DNA of 64,000 nucleotides from Streptomyces tauricus (lineage in GTDB: Bacteria; Actinomycetota; Actinomycetes; Streptomycetales; Streptomycetaceae), in assembly GCF_014650955.1 (NCBI RefSeq), contig NZ_BMVY01000005.1:62001-126000 (forward strand), given 5' to 3'. The notes below the pieces were generated by a model that saw only the letters and a list, made by a program, of their open reading frames with translations, did no database searches and was not told the origin of the DNA. Shown one piece after another: positions 17,951 through 25,758 of this stretch. Position numbers and translations under genes: made by a program. How positions within the stretch are numbered: the stretch's first letter is position 1; each line of letters opens with the position of its first letter.

Positions 17951-20032
17951 TCATCGCCGGTCGGTGAGGTACCGCTCGACCGGGCCCAGGGTGAGCAACC
18001 CGCTGCCCGCGCCCGCGAGTTCGGCGGCGGCGGGGCGCAGGCGGTCGCGGGCGCGTTCCAGTGCGGCACGGTCACCGAGGCGGCGGGCGGCCTCGGCCTC
18101 CAGCGCGCAGCAGGCCTCGTACAGGAGGTCGTGCGAGGGCTCCGGGAGGGCGCTCAGGGCGGTACGGGCCTCGGTGCGGCGGCCCGCTTCGAGCAGCGTG
18201 AACGGCTCGGCCCAGGGGTGGTAGGGGCCCCCGTCGGGCCGGGGGCCCTGGCCCGGTTCCGGGGCCGGATCCACCGGATGGCCGTGGGTCACGCGCAGGC
18301 AGAGGAGGGCGAGGGGGAGGAGGCCGCGTTCCAGGCCGGGCATTCCCGCGCCTTCCAGACGGGTGGCGGCGGCGCGGTAGGCCTCCTCCGCGGCGGCCGG
18401 CTGCCCGGTCGCGCTGAGGCGCAGCGCTCCGTACCACTCGGTGAAGACGCCCACGAGGGGTAGTTCGTGGCGTTCGGCGAGGCGGTCCGCGGTGGCCGCG
18501 TGGTGGTCCGCCGCGTCGAGGTCGCCGAGTGCCGCGCGGGCCTGGAGGCGGATGAGGTGGCCGAGGACCTCGTAGGTCACCAGGCCGTGGCGGGCGGACA
18601 GTTCGACGAGTTCGGCGCCGATCGCGTCGCGCCGCGGGGCGAGGCCCGCGCGGGTGCAGGACTGCATGAACGTGCCGTTGAGCGCGAAGGCCAGCAGGGC
18701 GGGGTCGTCGAGGCGGCGGGCGAGCGTTTCCGCCTCCCGGGCGGCCTCGGGGCCGCGCCGGCCGGTCGCGCCGCGGGTCTCCAGGGCGATGGTGGCCAGG
18801 AGGCGGCAGCGGGCCGGGGCGTGCGCGGGGGTGCCGGGCGGCAGGGCTTCGAGGGTTCGTTCGGCGGCGGCCACGATGTGGGCGGCGGCCGTGGGGTCGT
18901 CCGCGCGGGTCCAGATCGCCGGGACGTCGTACGCGCCGATCACCCGGGCGGTCAGCTCCGGGTCGGCGAACTCCTCCGCCGCGGCGATGGCCGCCGTGCG
19001 GTGGCGGCGGGCTTCCGCGAGGCCCGCGCCGCCGGTGACCGCGAGGTTGCGGAGCAGGCCGATGGTGGAGTGGAGACGGGTGCGGGCGCCGCCGGCGACG
19101 GTGCGGTGGTAGGCCGCGGCGGCCTGGGTCCACAGCTGGGCTGTTCCGTTCGTCGCGGTGTCGGGTGCGGGTTGTGGGGGCTGGGTGCGCCGTTCCCCGC
19201 GCCCCTGGGTGAGTGGGGGCTGGGGCGGATTGTCGGGTGCGGGTTGTGAGGGGTGGTCTAGGTGGGGGGCATGGGTGAGGATGTCGGATTGTAGGTGGCG
19301 GAGGTGGGGGGACGGGTCCACTCCTAGTTGGTTCGCCAGGACCGTGCGTGCTCTGCGGAGGACCGCCAGGGCGTCTCCCTGGCGGTGCTGGCGGTAGAGG
19401 GCCAGGGCCAGCAGGCGCCAGGCGTTCTCCCGCCAGGGGTGGTCCGTGAGGTGGGCGTCCAGGTCGGGGACCGCGTCGGCGGGGCGGCCCAGGGCGAGCA
19501 GGGTCTCGGCACGGCGTTCCACGGCCTGGAGGCGCAGCTCAGCTAGTCGGGCCCGTTCGGCGCGGGACCAGTCCTCCCCGGCGAACTCGGCGTACGCCGG
19601 GCCCCGCCACCAGCCCAGAGCCTCCTCCAGGGTGGAGAGCGCCGCCGGGGCGGGCAGGTCGGCCGCCCCCGCGAGTGCCGCCTCGAACCGCCAGGCGTCC
19701 ACCGTGTCCGGCGCGGCACGCAACGCGTATCCGGGGCCGTCGGTGACCAGCAGCCGGGCCGGGGTGCGGGGTGGCCGGTCCGGTTCCAGGGCGCGGCGCA
19801 GGGCCGCCACGAAGGTCTGAACGGCGCCAACGGCTCCGGCGGGCGGCTCCGTCCACAGGTCCTCGACCAGCCGGGCGACGGGCACCACCCTGCGGCGGGC
19901 CACGATCAGCCGGGCCAGCACGGCCCGGTGCCGCGGCCCCTTCAGGGCAAGCTCCCGCCCGTCCCCGTCCCCGGCCCCGGCCCCGGCGAACGCGACGGTA
20001 GGCCCGAGCACCCCGAACACGACGCCCACCAT
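17951..20032 (-). CDS. SARP/AfsR-type transcriptional regulator
   Basis: A 693-residue SARP-class regulator. Residues ~1-105 form the OmpR-like winged helix (GPRHRAVLARLIVARRRVVP), ~110-255 the bacterial transcriptional activator domain, ending LANQLGVDPSPHL. A Pro-rich linker follows, and from ~300 to the end a helical, TPR-like region; AfsR's NB-ARC ATPase is missing. SARPs activate secondary-metabolism genes, but no such cluster is in view. The linker contains one translated copy of the dispersed repeat. The start may be ATG 20032 or a GTG a few codons downstream. Confidence 0.85.
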   Translation of the reverse strand: MVGVVFGVLGPTVAFAGAGAGDGDGRELALKGPRHRAVLARLIVARRRVVPVARLVEDLWTEPPAGAVGAVQTFVAALRRALEPDRPPRTPARLLVTDGPGYALRAAPDTVDAWRFEAALAGAADLPAPAALSTLEEALGWWRGPAYAEFAGEDWSRAERARLAELRLQAVERRAETLLALGRPADAVPDLDAHLTDHPWRENAWRLLALALYRQHRQGDALAVLRRARTVLANQLGVDPSPHLRHLQSDILTHAPHLDHPSQPAPDNPPQPPLTQGRGERRTQPPQPAPDTATNGTAQLWTQAAAAYHRTVAGGARTRLHSTIGLLRNLAVTGGAGLAEARRHRTAAIAAAEEFADPELTARVIGAYDVPAIWTRADDPTAAAHIVAAAERTLEALPPGTPAHAPARCRLLATIALETRGATGRRGPEAAREAETLARRLDDPALLAFALNGTFMQSCTRAGLAPRRDAIGAELVELSARHGLVTYEVLGHLIRLQARAALGDLDAADHHAATADRLAERHELPLVGVFTEWYGALRLSATGQPAAAEEAYRAAATRLEGAGMPGLERGLLPLALLCLRVTHGHPVDPAPEPGQGPRPDGGPYHPWAEPFTLLEAGRRTEARTALSALPEPSHDLLYEACCALEAEAARRLGDRAALERARDRLRPAAAELAGAGSGLLTLGPVERYLTDRR
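19159..19248. repeat. Dispersed repeat unit inserted in frame in the SARP gene
   Basis: A repeat copy at 19187-19206 is flanked by an 18-bp perfect direct repeat (TGTCGGGTGCGGGTTGTG) at 19159-19176 and 19231-19248. The period is 72 bp, exactly 24 codons, so the reading frame is kept and the core is translated as QGRGERR at residues ~276-282 of the interdomain linker. Confidence 0.85.
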
Positions 20033-20176
20033 CCGCTCCTCACCTGCCCTACCCGGCCCACCTGGCCTTTCGCACCCGTCAACGCTACTGCGCCCACACC
20101 GCTGATCCCCGCTGATCCCCCGCTGATTCAAGCCCTCCAAGCTGAACCCAACAATCCACCCCGCCCCCACTCACCC

Positions 20177-20271
20177 AGGGGCGCGGGGAACTGCGCACTT
20201 CAACCCCCACGACCCGCACTGGACGACCCAGCCCCACCCCCACCGCCCTTCAGGGGCGCGGGGAACGGCGC
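20177..20271. repeat. Two dispersed repeat copies in a divergent promoter gap
   Basis: Copies in the AGGGGCGCGGGGAA orientation lie at 20177-20196 and 20252-20271, 75 bp apart, between the divergently transcribed SARP gene and the hydrolase gene. This position upstream of both genes argues against these copies being simply transcription terminators. Confidence 0.85.
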
Positions 20272-20317
20272 ACCTCAGCCCCACCCACCCGCACCCGGCA
20301 CCCCCCGGAGGACCCCC

Positions 20318-21211
20318 ATGACGAACCCGCGCCCCACAATCCCCGGCTTCGCACACCACCGCGTCCCCGCCTCCGACGGCATCGAGCTGAACGTCGCCGT
20401 AGGAGGCGCAGCCACCGGAACCCCCGTCGTCCTCCTCCACGGCTTCCCGCAGACCCACCTCATGTGGCGCCACGTCGCACCGAAGCTCGCGGCCGAGCAC
20501 ACCGTCATCTGCCCCGACCTCCGCGGCTACGGCGCGAGCGACAAGCCCGCCGACCCCGACGGCACCGCGTACGCGAAGCGCACGATGGCCGCGGACGTCG
20601 TCGCGGTGGCGAAGGCGCTGGGCCACGAGCGTTTCGCGCTGGTCGGCCACGACCGCGGCGCCCTCGTCGCGATCCGCGCCGGCCTCGACCACCCGGAGAC
20701 GGTCACCCACCTCGCCTCCCTCGACGTCCTGCCGACGCTCGACATGTGGGAGGTGATGCGCGGGACGTCGGCGGCGATCGGCTTCCACCTCTATCTCATG
20801 GCCCAACCGCCCGGCCTGCCGGAGCAGTTGATCGGCGCGAGCCCCGACGCGTTCTTCGGTCACTTCCTGGACGTCTGGACGCGCGACCCGGCGGCCGTAC
20901 CGCCGGACGTCCGCGCCGCCTACCTCGCGGCGTCCGGCGCGGCCGTCCCGTCCATCGTCGCGGACTACCGCGCTTCGGCGGGCGTCGACGTCACGCACGA
21001 CCGCGCCGACCGCGAGGCCGGCAACCGGCTGCGGATGCCGGTGAGCGTGCTCCAGCAGGACTGGGGCGCCGCCCTCGGTTTCGACGCCGCCGCGCTGTGG
21101 TCCGCGTGGGCCGACGACCTGCGGCACAGCACCGTCTCGTGCGGCCACTTCATGGCCGAGGAGGCCCCCGACGTGGTCGTCGAGGCGATACGGGACCTGC
21201 TGCGCAGGTGA
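20318..21211 (+). CDS. Alpha/beta hydrolase, haloacetate-dehalogenase-like
   Basis: A 297-residue alpha/beta hydrolase. Landmarks: oxyanion loop LLHGFPQTHLMW, the DLRGYGASDKP strand, nucleophile elbow VGHDRGA and the C-terminal CGHFMAEEAPD with the catalytic His. The nucleophile is Asp, not Ser, as in haloalkane and fluoroacetate dehalogenases and epoxide hydrolases; the HDRGA elbow with RGYGASDKP is closest to haloacetate dehalogenases. ATG 20318 lies 5 bases after GGAGGA. The true substrate could be a haloacid or an epoxide. Confidence 0.82.
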   Translation: MTNPRPTIPGFAHHRVPASDGIELNVAVGGAATGTPVVLLHGFPQTHLMWRHVAPKLAAEHTVICPDLRGYGASDKPADPDGTAYAKRTMAADVVAVAKALGHERFALVGHDRGALVAIRAGLDHPETVTHLASLDVLPTLDMWEVMRGTSAAIGFHLYLMAQPPGLPEQLIGASPDAFFGHFLDVWTRDPAAVPPDVRAAYLAASGAAVPSIVADYRASAGVDVTHDRADREAGNRLRMPVSVLQQDWGAALGFDAAALWSAWADDLRHSTVSCGHFMAEEAPDVVVEAIRDLLRR

Positions 21212-21372
21212 CGCGACGCCGACACGACGCCGGCACTACGCGGCACCACGCTGACGCGACGCGAGGGGCTGCCAACCTCAAACCGCTCGGTTAGCTTGCC
21301 TTGGGAGACCTGCCCCGCGCGGCCGACCGGAAAGCCGACCGGACAAGAGGGTCGGTGGAAAGGAGTGGGCCG

Positions 21373-22206
21373 GTGGACAAGCGCAGGCCCCGACTCGGCG
21401 AGGTCCAGGAGACCCTGCTCATCCCCCTCTACGCCCGTGCGGTGGAGACGCGTAAAGCGCACGGCCTGCTCAGCGATCCACAGGCTGTGGAGATGGTCGA
21501 CTCCCTGGACTACGACTTCTCCCGTTTCGACGGCGCGCGCAGCCTGCTCGGGGCGAACCTGCGCACACTGCTCTTCGACCAGTGGGTACGGGAGTTCCTG
21601 GAACGGCACCCCGCCGGCACGGTCGTGGAGATCGGCACGGGCCTCAACACCCGGTTCGAGCGGCTCGACAACGGCACGGTCCACTGGTTCGACCTCGACC
21701 TGCCCGATGTGATCGCCCTGCGGCGGGGTTTCTTCAAGGACACGGACCGGCGGCACATGCTCTCCGCCTCGGTCACGGACCCGCAGTGGATGGAACAGGT
21801 GCGGGGCACCAGCCCCGGCCCGTACTTCCTGGTCGCCGAGGCGGTACTGGTCTATCTGGAGGCGGAGTTGGTCCGTTCGGTGTTCCAGCAGGTCGGCGAG
21901 GAGCTGCCCGGCGCCCGCTTCGCCCTGGAGACGGCCGCGTCCCGCGTGGTGGACGCCCAGGACAGCCACGACGTGCTCGCCCAGGTGACGGCCCGGATGC
22001 GCTGGAGCTGCGACAACCCCGGCGCGCTCGAACAGTGGGAGCCGGGCCTCACCCTCGCGGACTCCCGCACCCTGGCGCACCTGCCGGCCCCGGTCGCGCA
22101 CCGGCTGCCCCTGCGCTACCGCCTCCTGCTCCCGGTCGTGGCGACGCTCAGGCGCCGGGACATCGAGGCGTACCGCTGCAACCTGTTCCGGTTCGCCGGG
22201 GACTAG
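21373..22206 (+). CDS. TcmP-like class I SAM-dependent methyltransferase
   Basis: This 277-residue protein matches the leucine carboxyl methyltransferase/TcmP family, cytosolic enzymes that methylate carboxyl or hydroxyl groups of polyketides and other small molecules. The N-terminus (GEVQETLLIPLYARAVETRK), motif I (VVEIGTGLNTRFER), HWFDLDLPDVIALRR and the post-II motif YFLVAEAVLVYLE are typical. GTG 21373 was chosen because AAAGGAG precedes it. It follows the hydrolase on the same strand with ~160 bp between them. The substrate is unknown and no biosynthetic cluster is adjacent. Confidence 0.83.
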   Translation: MDKRRPRLGEVQETLLIPLYARAVETRKAHGLLSDPQAVEMVDSLDYDFSRFDGARSLLGANLRTLLFDQWVREFLERHPAGTVVEIGTGLNTRFERLDNGTVHWFDLDLPDVIALRRGFFKDTDRRHMLSASVTDPQWMEQVRGTSPGPYFLVAEAVLVYLEAELVRSVFQQVGEELPGARFALETAASRVVDAQDSHDVLAQVTARMRWSCDNPGALEQWEPGLTLADSRTLAHLPAPVAHRLPLRYRLLLPVVATLRRRDIEAYRCNLFRFAGD

Positions 22207-22360
22207 AGGCGGCCCGGCGGGGCGGCTCGGCGGGGCGCTCCCCGGCAAGGGCGACACCGTTCACGGTCCCGGGGGTGATCGAGTAACCGGCCGTGCCGTG
22301 CGAGTAGTCGGAGGTTGCTGGGGGTGGTCCTCCAGGTGAAGCGTGCGCGAGGATGGGGTT

Positions 22361-22783
22361 ATGACCGCGGCCCCTCGCGCCATTGCTCTTCTGGAGACCT
22401 GGCCGAATTTGGTAAGTGGCCCGCCCCGGTGCGCCGTTGGGCATGCCTTCGCTTCGGCGGGACACGAGATCGTCCACTTCCACTCCGACGACTCCGCCGA
22501 CCTCTACCTCACACCCACGGCGGTCGAGCGCCTGCTTCCCCAACTCCTGCACGCCAGCGCGATCAGAGTCCGCCCCGGCGCCTCCTGGATCACCGTGCTC
22601 CTCGACTGCGACGCCGACGTCCAGCTTCTGCTGGGGCTGGTGAGTGTCGCGCTGAAGGAGCAGGGCGCGATCCCGCTGCGGCGCCCGACACCGGCCTGCG
22701 ACTGGGAGCGTCCGGCGGTGGTCCCCGGGCCGCGCCCGGGAGCGGCCCGCCGCGTGGTGGACCGGCTCATGCCACACCACTGA
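22361..22783 (+). CDS. DUF5519/luciferase-domain-like small protein
   Basis: A 140-residue cytosolic protein resembling the small 'luciferase' domain (DUF5519) proteins: a His-rich strand HEIVHFHSDDSADLYLT followed by a helix (AVERLLPQLLHAS) and a beta hairpin. The family name comes from a domain association; no light-producing or enzymatic activity should be inferred. ATG 22361 has GAGG eight bases upstream. It is convergent with the YkuD-like gene across 248 bp of GC-rich sequence in which I see no gene. Confidence 0.55.
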   Translation: MTAAPRAIALLETWPNLVSGPPRCAVGHAFASAGHEIVHFHSDDSADLYLTPTAVERLLPQLLHASAIRVRPGASWITVLLDCDADVQLLLGLVSVALKEQGAIPLRRPTPACDWERPAVVPGPRPGAARRVVDRLMPHH

Positions 22784-23031
22784 CAGCCACGGCAACGGCA
22801 GCCGTCCGTACGAGGCCACACCCGCTCCTCCCGAGAGAGGGAGGCACGCCAGGAGGAGGGGGTGGTCATCGGGAGGCAGTCGTGCGGACCTCCGTGGAAC
22901 TGCCCCCACCCTCACGCCATGTCACCGCTCCTGCAACTAACGCGCAGTAAAGCTCACACCAGGACTTGGCCCGCAACGTCCCGGGGCCCGGTCTCAGGAC
23001 CCGATCTCAGGGCCCCGTCTCCGGGCCCGGC

Positions 23032-23940
23032 TCAGGGCCTCGTGTCCCTGCCCCTGGCCGTCCCCGCCGACTCCTTCGCCCGCGCCTCGTCCGCCAATTC
23101 CTGCGCCCTCGCCGCATTGGTCGGATCCAGCGACGCCGGCGCAGTCTCCGTCCCCGTCCCCGCGGGCGAGACCTCCACACCGTCACCCGCCCGCGACGGC
23201 ACGGGCTCCGTCGGCCGTGCCGTGGCCGTGGCCGTCCCCACCACCTCCACCACCGCTCCCGGCCTGAGCACCTTGTACAGCCACATCGCGTCCACGTTGC
23301 GCATACCGATCGCGCCGCCGGTGATGTCGTAGCTGCCGGGGGCCTTCTCGTCCCAGGTGAGGGCGAGGAGATAGTTCGTACGGTCGTCGGGGCCGCGCAG
23401 CCGCACCACCCAGGTCGCCTTGACCTCGTACGCGCTCCAGCCCGCCACCGGGCCCGACACCATCGCCTCCTTGTACTTGGCGGTGACCGTCATCAGCCCC
23501 GTCGGGGTGGGCGTCTTGCCCGCCCCGGCGGAGATGGGCAGGGTGCGGCCCTCGGCGGTCAGTTCACGCCGGTCGAGGTCCACCGTGGCGGCGACGACGA
23601 CCGGAGAGGGCCTGGCGGTGGCGGGGGGCGTTTTCACGCCGTAACTGGCCGCGGGCGGAACCGACCGGGCACTTTCGCCATCAGTGAGCACCACGGCCAG
23701 GATCAGGGCCAGCGCGCCCGCCCCCGCCGTACCGACGGCGGCCAGCGAGGCCTTGCGGCGCCGGCGGCGGCGTACCGCACGACGGCGGATCTCCGCGCCC
23801 GGGACGGCCGCCGGTGTCTCGTGATCCTGGGCCAACTCGCGCAGAGCGACGGACAGTTCGGAGCGGTTCGAGCCGTCGCCGGGATCCTCGCCGGGGCCCT
23901 CGTGCCCGTACCGGCGGCCGGGCGTGAGCTCATCGGACAC
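23032..23940 (-). CDS. Membrane-anchored YkuD-fold protein lacking the catalytic Cys and His
   Basis: A 302-residue protein with a cytosolic N-terminus (~1-63), one membrane helix (~66-86) and an extracytoplasmic domain matching the L,D-transpeptidase (YkuD) fold: ATVDLDRRELTAEG, KTPTPTGLMTV and DAMWLYKVLRPGAVVEVVG. Where active enzymes have SHGC, this has TGGA, so Cys is Ala at residue ~210 and His is Gly; it should not cross-link peptidoglycan. GTG 23940 overlaps the end of the ECF sigma gene, so the two are coupled. An anti-sigma or wall-sensing role is my inference from that position. Confidence 0.72.
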   Translation of the reverse strand: MSDELTPGRRYGHEGPGEDPGDGSNRSELSVALRELAQDHETPAAVPGAEIRRRAVRRRRRRKASLAAVGTAGAGALALILAVVLTDGESARSVPPAASYGVKTPPATARPSPVVVAATVDLDRRELTAEGRTLPISAGAGKTPTPTGLMTVTAKYKEAMVSGPVAGWSAYEVKATWVVRLRGPDDRTNYLLALTWDEKAPGSYDITGGAIGMRNVDAMWLYKVLRPGAVVEVVGTATATARPTEPVPSRAGDGVEVSPAGTGTETAPASLDPTNAARAQELADEARAKESAGTARGRDTRP

Positions 23941-24439
23941 GGTCGTCCTCCCTCTCACCCAGTTCGTCGGCCTCGCCGAGCCGCCGTGCCAGCGCCGCCC
24001 GGCCACGGGACAGCCGGGCCTTGACCGTCCCTGTGGGCGCACCGGTTTCGGAGGCTACCTGTTCGACACTCAAGTCGCACAGATGGTGCAGAACGACAGC
24101 CATGCGCTGCGCCTCGGGCAGTTCCCGCAACGCGGCCACCAGCGCGGCCCGTTCGGGCCCCGGCCCCGGAGTGTGCTCCGGCGGCGGATTGCGGCGTACG
24201 AGTTCCAGCCAACGCCGGGCCCGCCGCCAACGGCTCACCGCGAGCCGCATCGCGACCGTACGTATCCAGGCCTCGGGTGCCCCGTCGGCGAGGAACTCCC
24301 GCCGCCGGTCCCAGGCCCGGACGAATGCCTCCTGGACGACGTCCTGCGCCTCACCGTGGTCACCGGTGAAGGCGTAGAGCTGCCCGGTCAGCCGGGGGAA
24401 CGCGGCTGCGTAGAACCCGTCGAACTCGTCCTCGGTCAT
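23930..24439 (-). CDS. ECF-type RNA polymerase sigma factor
   Basis: A 169-residue sigma-70 family protein with only regions 2 and 4. Region 2 (about 8-75) has the core-binding helix HGEAQDVVQEAFVRAWDRR and RLAVSRWRRARR; region 4 (about 100-155) has LPEAQRMAVVLHHL and the DNA-recognition helix TGAPTGTVKARLSRGRAAL. ATG 24439 (MTEDEFDGFY) fits the family length. The downstream overlapping gene encodes a membrane protein in the place usual for an anti-sigma factor. It is divergent from the sigma-like fusion gene, sharing a promoter gap with 9-bp repeats. Confidence 0.88.
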   Translation of the reverse strand: MTEDEFDGFYAAAFPRLTGQLYAFTGDHGEAQDVVQEAFVRAWDRRREFLADGAPEAWIRTVAMRLAVSRWRRARRWLELVRRNPPPEHTPGPGPERAALVAALRELPEAQRMAVVLHHLCDLSVEQVASETGAPTGTVKARLSRGRAALARRLGEADELGEREDDRVR

Positions 24440-24511
24440 ACCCCCCGCCACACCCCCTGCCGCTGTTCTCGGAAGTCCCGTGCAACCCGGCTGCCTCTGT
24501 CGTGCGTACAG

Positions 24512-24556
24512 GTCACGTACGTCACGTACGCAACACAGGTCGCGTAGGTCGCGTAC
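24512..24556. repeat. Five-unit 9-bp tandem repeat between divergent sigma genes
   Basis: Units read GTCACGTAC, GTCACGTAC, GCAACACAG (degenerate), GTCGCGTAG and GTCGCGTAC. The array lies between the two divergent sigma-type starts at 24439 and 24625, where it could hold repeated regulator sites. It contains the near-palindromes CACGTACGTCACGTACG, so secondary structure is also possible. Confidence 0.8.
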
Positions 24557-24624
24557 ATCGAAGCACAAGCACCGCGCAGGGCCGATCCGGAGGGAGTGGC
24601 GCGCATCGTCGCGCTCGACTGACC

Positions 24625-25758
24625 ATGGACGACGACTTCACCGCCCGCGCCGGGGAGTACTGGCCCCGGCTCACGCGCACGGCCCGTCTGCTCACGGGGA
24701 ACTCCGCCGACGCGGACAGACGCGCGAGAGCCGCGGTGGCGGAGGTCTACGCGCGGCGCCGACTCGCGGGCGACGACGCGGAGTTCTACGTGCGACGGGC
24801 ACTGGTACGGGGCTTCCTGCGACGCCGGCCACGGCTGGTCGCCCGTCTCGGGCACTCCAAGCACTCCAAGCACTCCAGCTCCACGCCGGAGCCGTACGCG
24901 GCCGATCCGTTCGACCCGCTCACCGAGGTGCTGGCGGGTCTGCCGCCCCGTCGGCGGGCCGTGGCCGTGCTCCGGCACTGGGACGGTCTGACCCATCGCG
25001 AGATCGCAGCGCTCCTCAACTCCTCACGCGGGGCGGTGAAGGCGGTGGACCGCCGGGCGGAGAAGGCCCTGCGCGCCCATGCCGCACACCACGAAGGAAT
25101 ACGTGACCCGCAAGTCCCGGACCACGACGGCTCGTTCGAGGTCCCGCCGCTCCCCGCGCCCGCCATCGAGGCGGCCGGGCGCACGCTCCGCACGCGGCGC
25201 CGGCGCACCACCGCGGTGCTCACCTCCGTGGGCGCCCTGCTCCTCGTACCCCTGGTCGTGGGGGCGGTGCGCGGCACGGGAACCGGGTCCGGTGGCGTCA
25301 CGGTCTCCGTGGAGAGGGCGGCGGTCCGTGTCGTGACACCCGGCGAACGGGTCGCCGCCGCGCCCGGTGTGCAGTTCTGGCTCTCCAAGGACGGCACGCA
25401 CCTGTCGGCTCCGGGGCAGCCGAACCAGTTCCGTGACGTCGGGAAGGGTGAGGCCGGAAGTCCGGCGCTGACCCTCTGGGCGGACTCCACGACCGGGAAA
25501 CGCATCTTCCTCTCCGGTGTCCACCGGGGCAGCCGCGAGGCGTCCCGCGTCGAAGTCCGCACCCCCGACGGCACGTTCGCCGCCCGGCTGCTCACCCTGG
25601 CGGGCTCCCCCGGCTGGTCCTCCTGGTACGTGGACACCCAGCTCACCGGCAGTGACGGCGCCGGCGCCGACACCGACGACACGTCCTCGCCAGGCATCAC
25701 GGTGAAGGCCTACGACTCCGCCGGCAACCTTCTCGCACGGACGGACACCCCCTCATGA
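24625..25758 (+). CDS. Sigma-70-like protein fused to a membrane helix and outer domain
   Basis: A 377-residue fusion. Residues ~8-70 resemble sigma region 2 (LTRTARLLTGNSADADRRAR), ~96-152 are a clear region 4 (LPPRRRAVAVLRHWDGLTH then REIAALLNSSRGAVKAVDRR), ~196-216 form a membrane helix (LTSVGALLLVPLVVGAV), and ~220-377 a beta-rich extracytoplasmic domain. The acidic QE-containing core-binding helix of region 2 is lost (ADADRRARAAVAE), so it may be a membrane-tethered, weakened or non-canonical sigma. Residues 77-85 are coded by a 9-bp triplet repeat (HSKHSKHSS). The stop overlaps the next start (ATGA). Confidence 0.75.
   Translation: MDDDFTARAGEYWPRLTRTARLLTGNSADADRRARAAVAEVYARRRLAGDDAEFYVRRALVRGFLRRRPRLVARLGHSKHSKHSSSTPEPYAADPFDPLTEVLAGLPPRRRAVAVLRHWDGLTHREIAALLNSSRGAVKAVDRRAEKALRAHAAHHEGIRDPQVPDHDGSFEVPPLPAPAIEAAGRTLRTRRRRTTAVLTSVGALLLVPLVVGAVRGTGTGSGGVTVSVERAAVRVVTPGERVAAAPGVQFWLSKDGTHLSAPGQPNQFRDVGKGEAGSPALTLWADSTTGKRIFLSGVHRGSREASRVEVRTPDGTFAARLLTLAGSPGWSSWYVDTQLTGSDGAGADTDDTSSPGITVKAYDSAGNLLARTDTPS

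Noticed and set aside
13909..22206. Secondary-metabolite gene cluster (FkbM, SARP, TcmP-like methyltransferase)
   Set aside because: No core synthase, carrier protein or oxidase is present, and the genes point in different directions with housekeeping genes between them.
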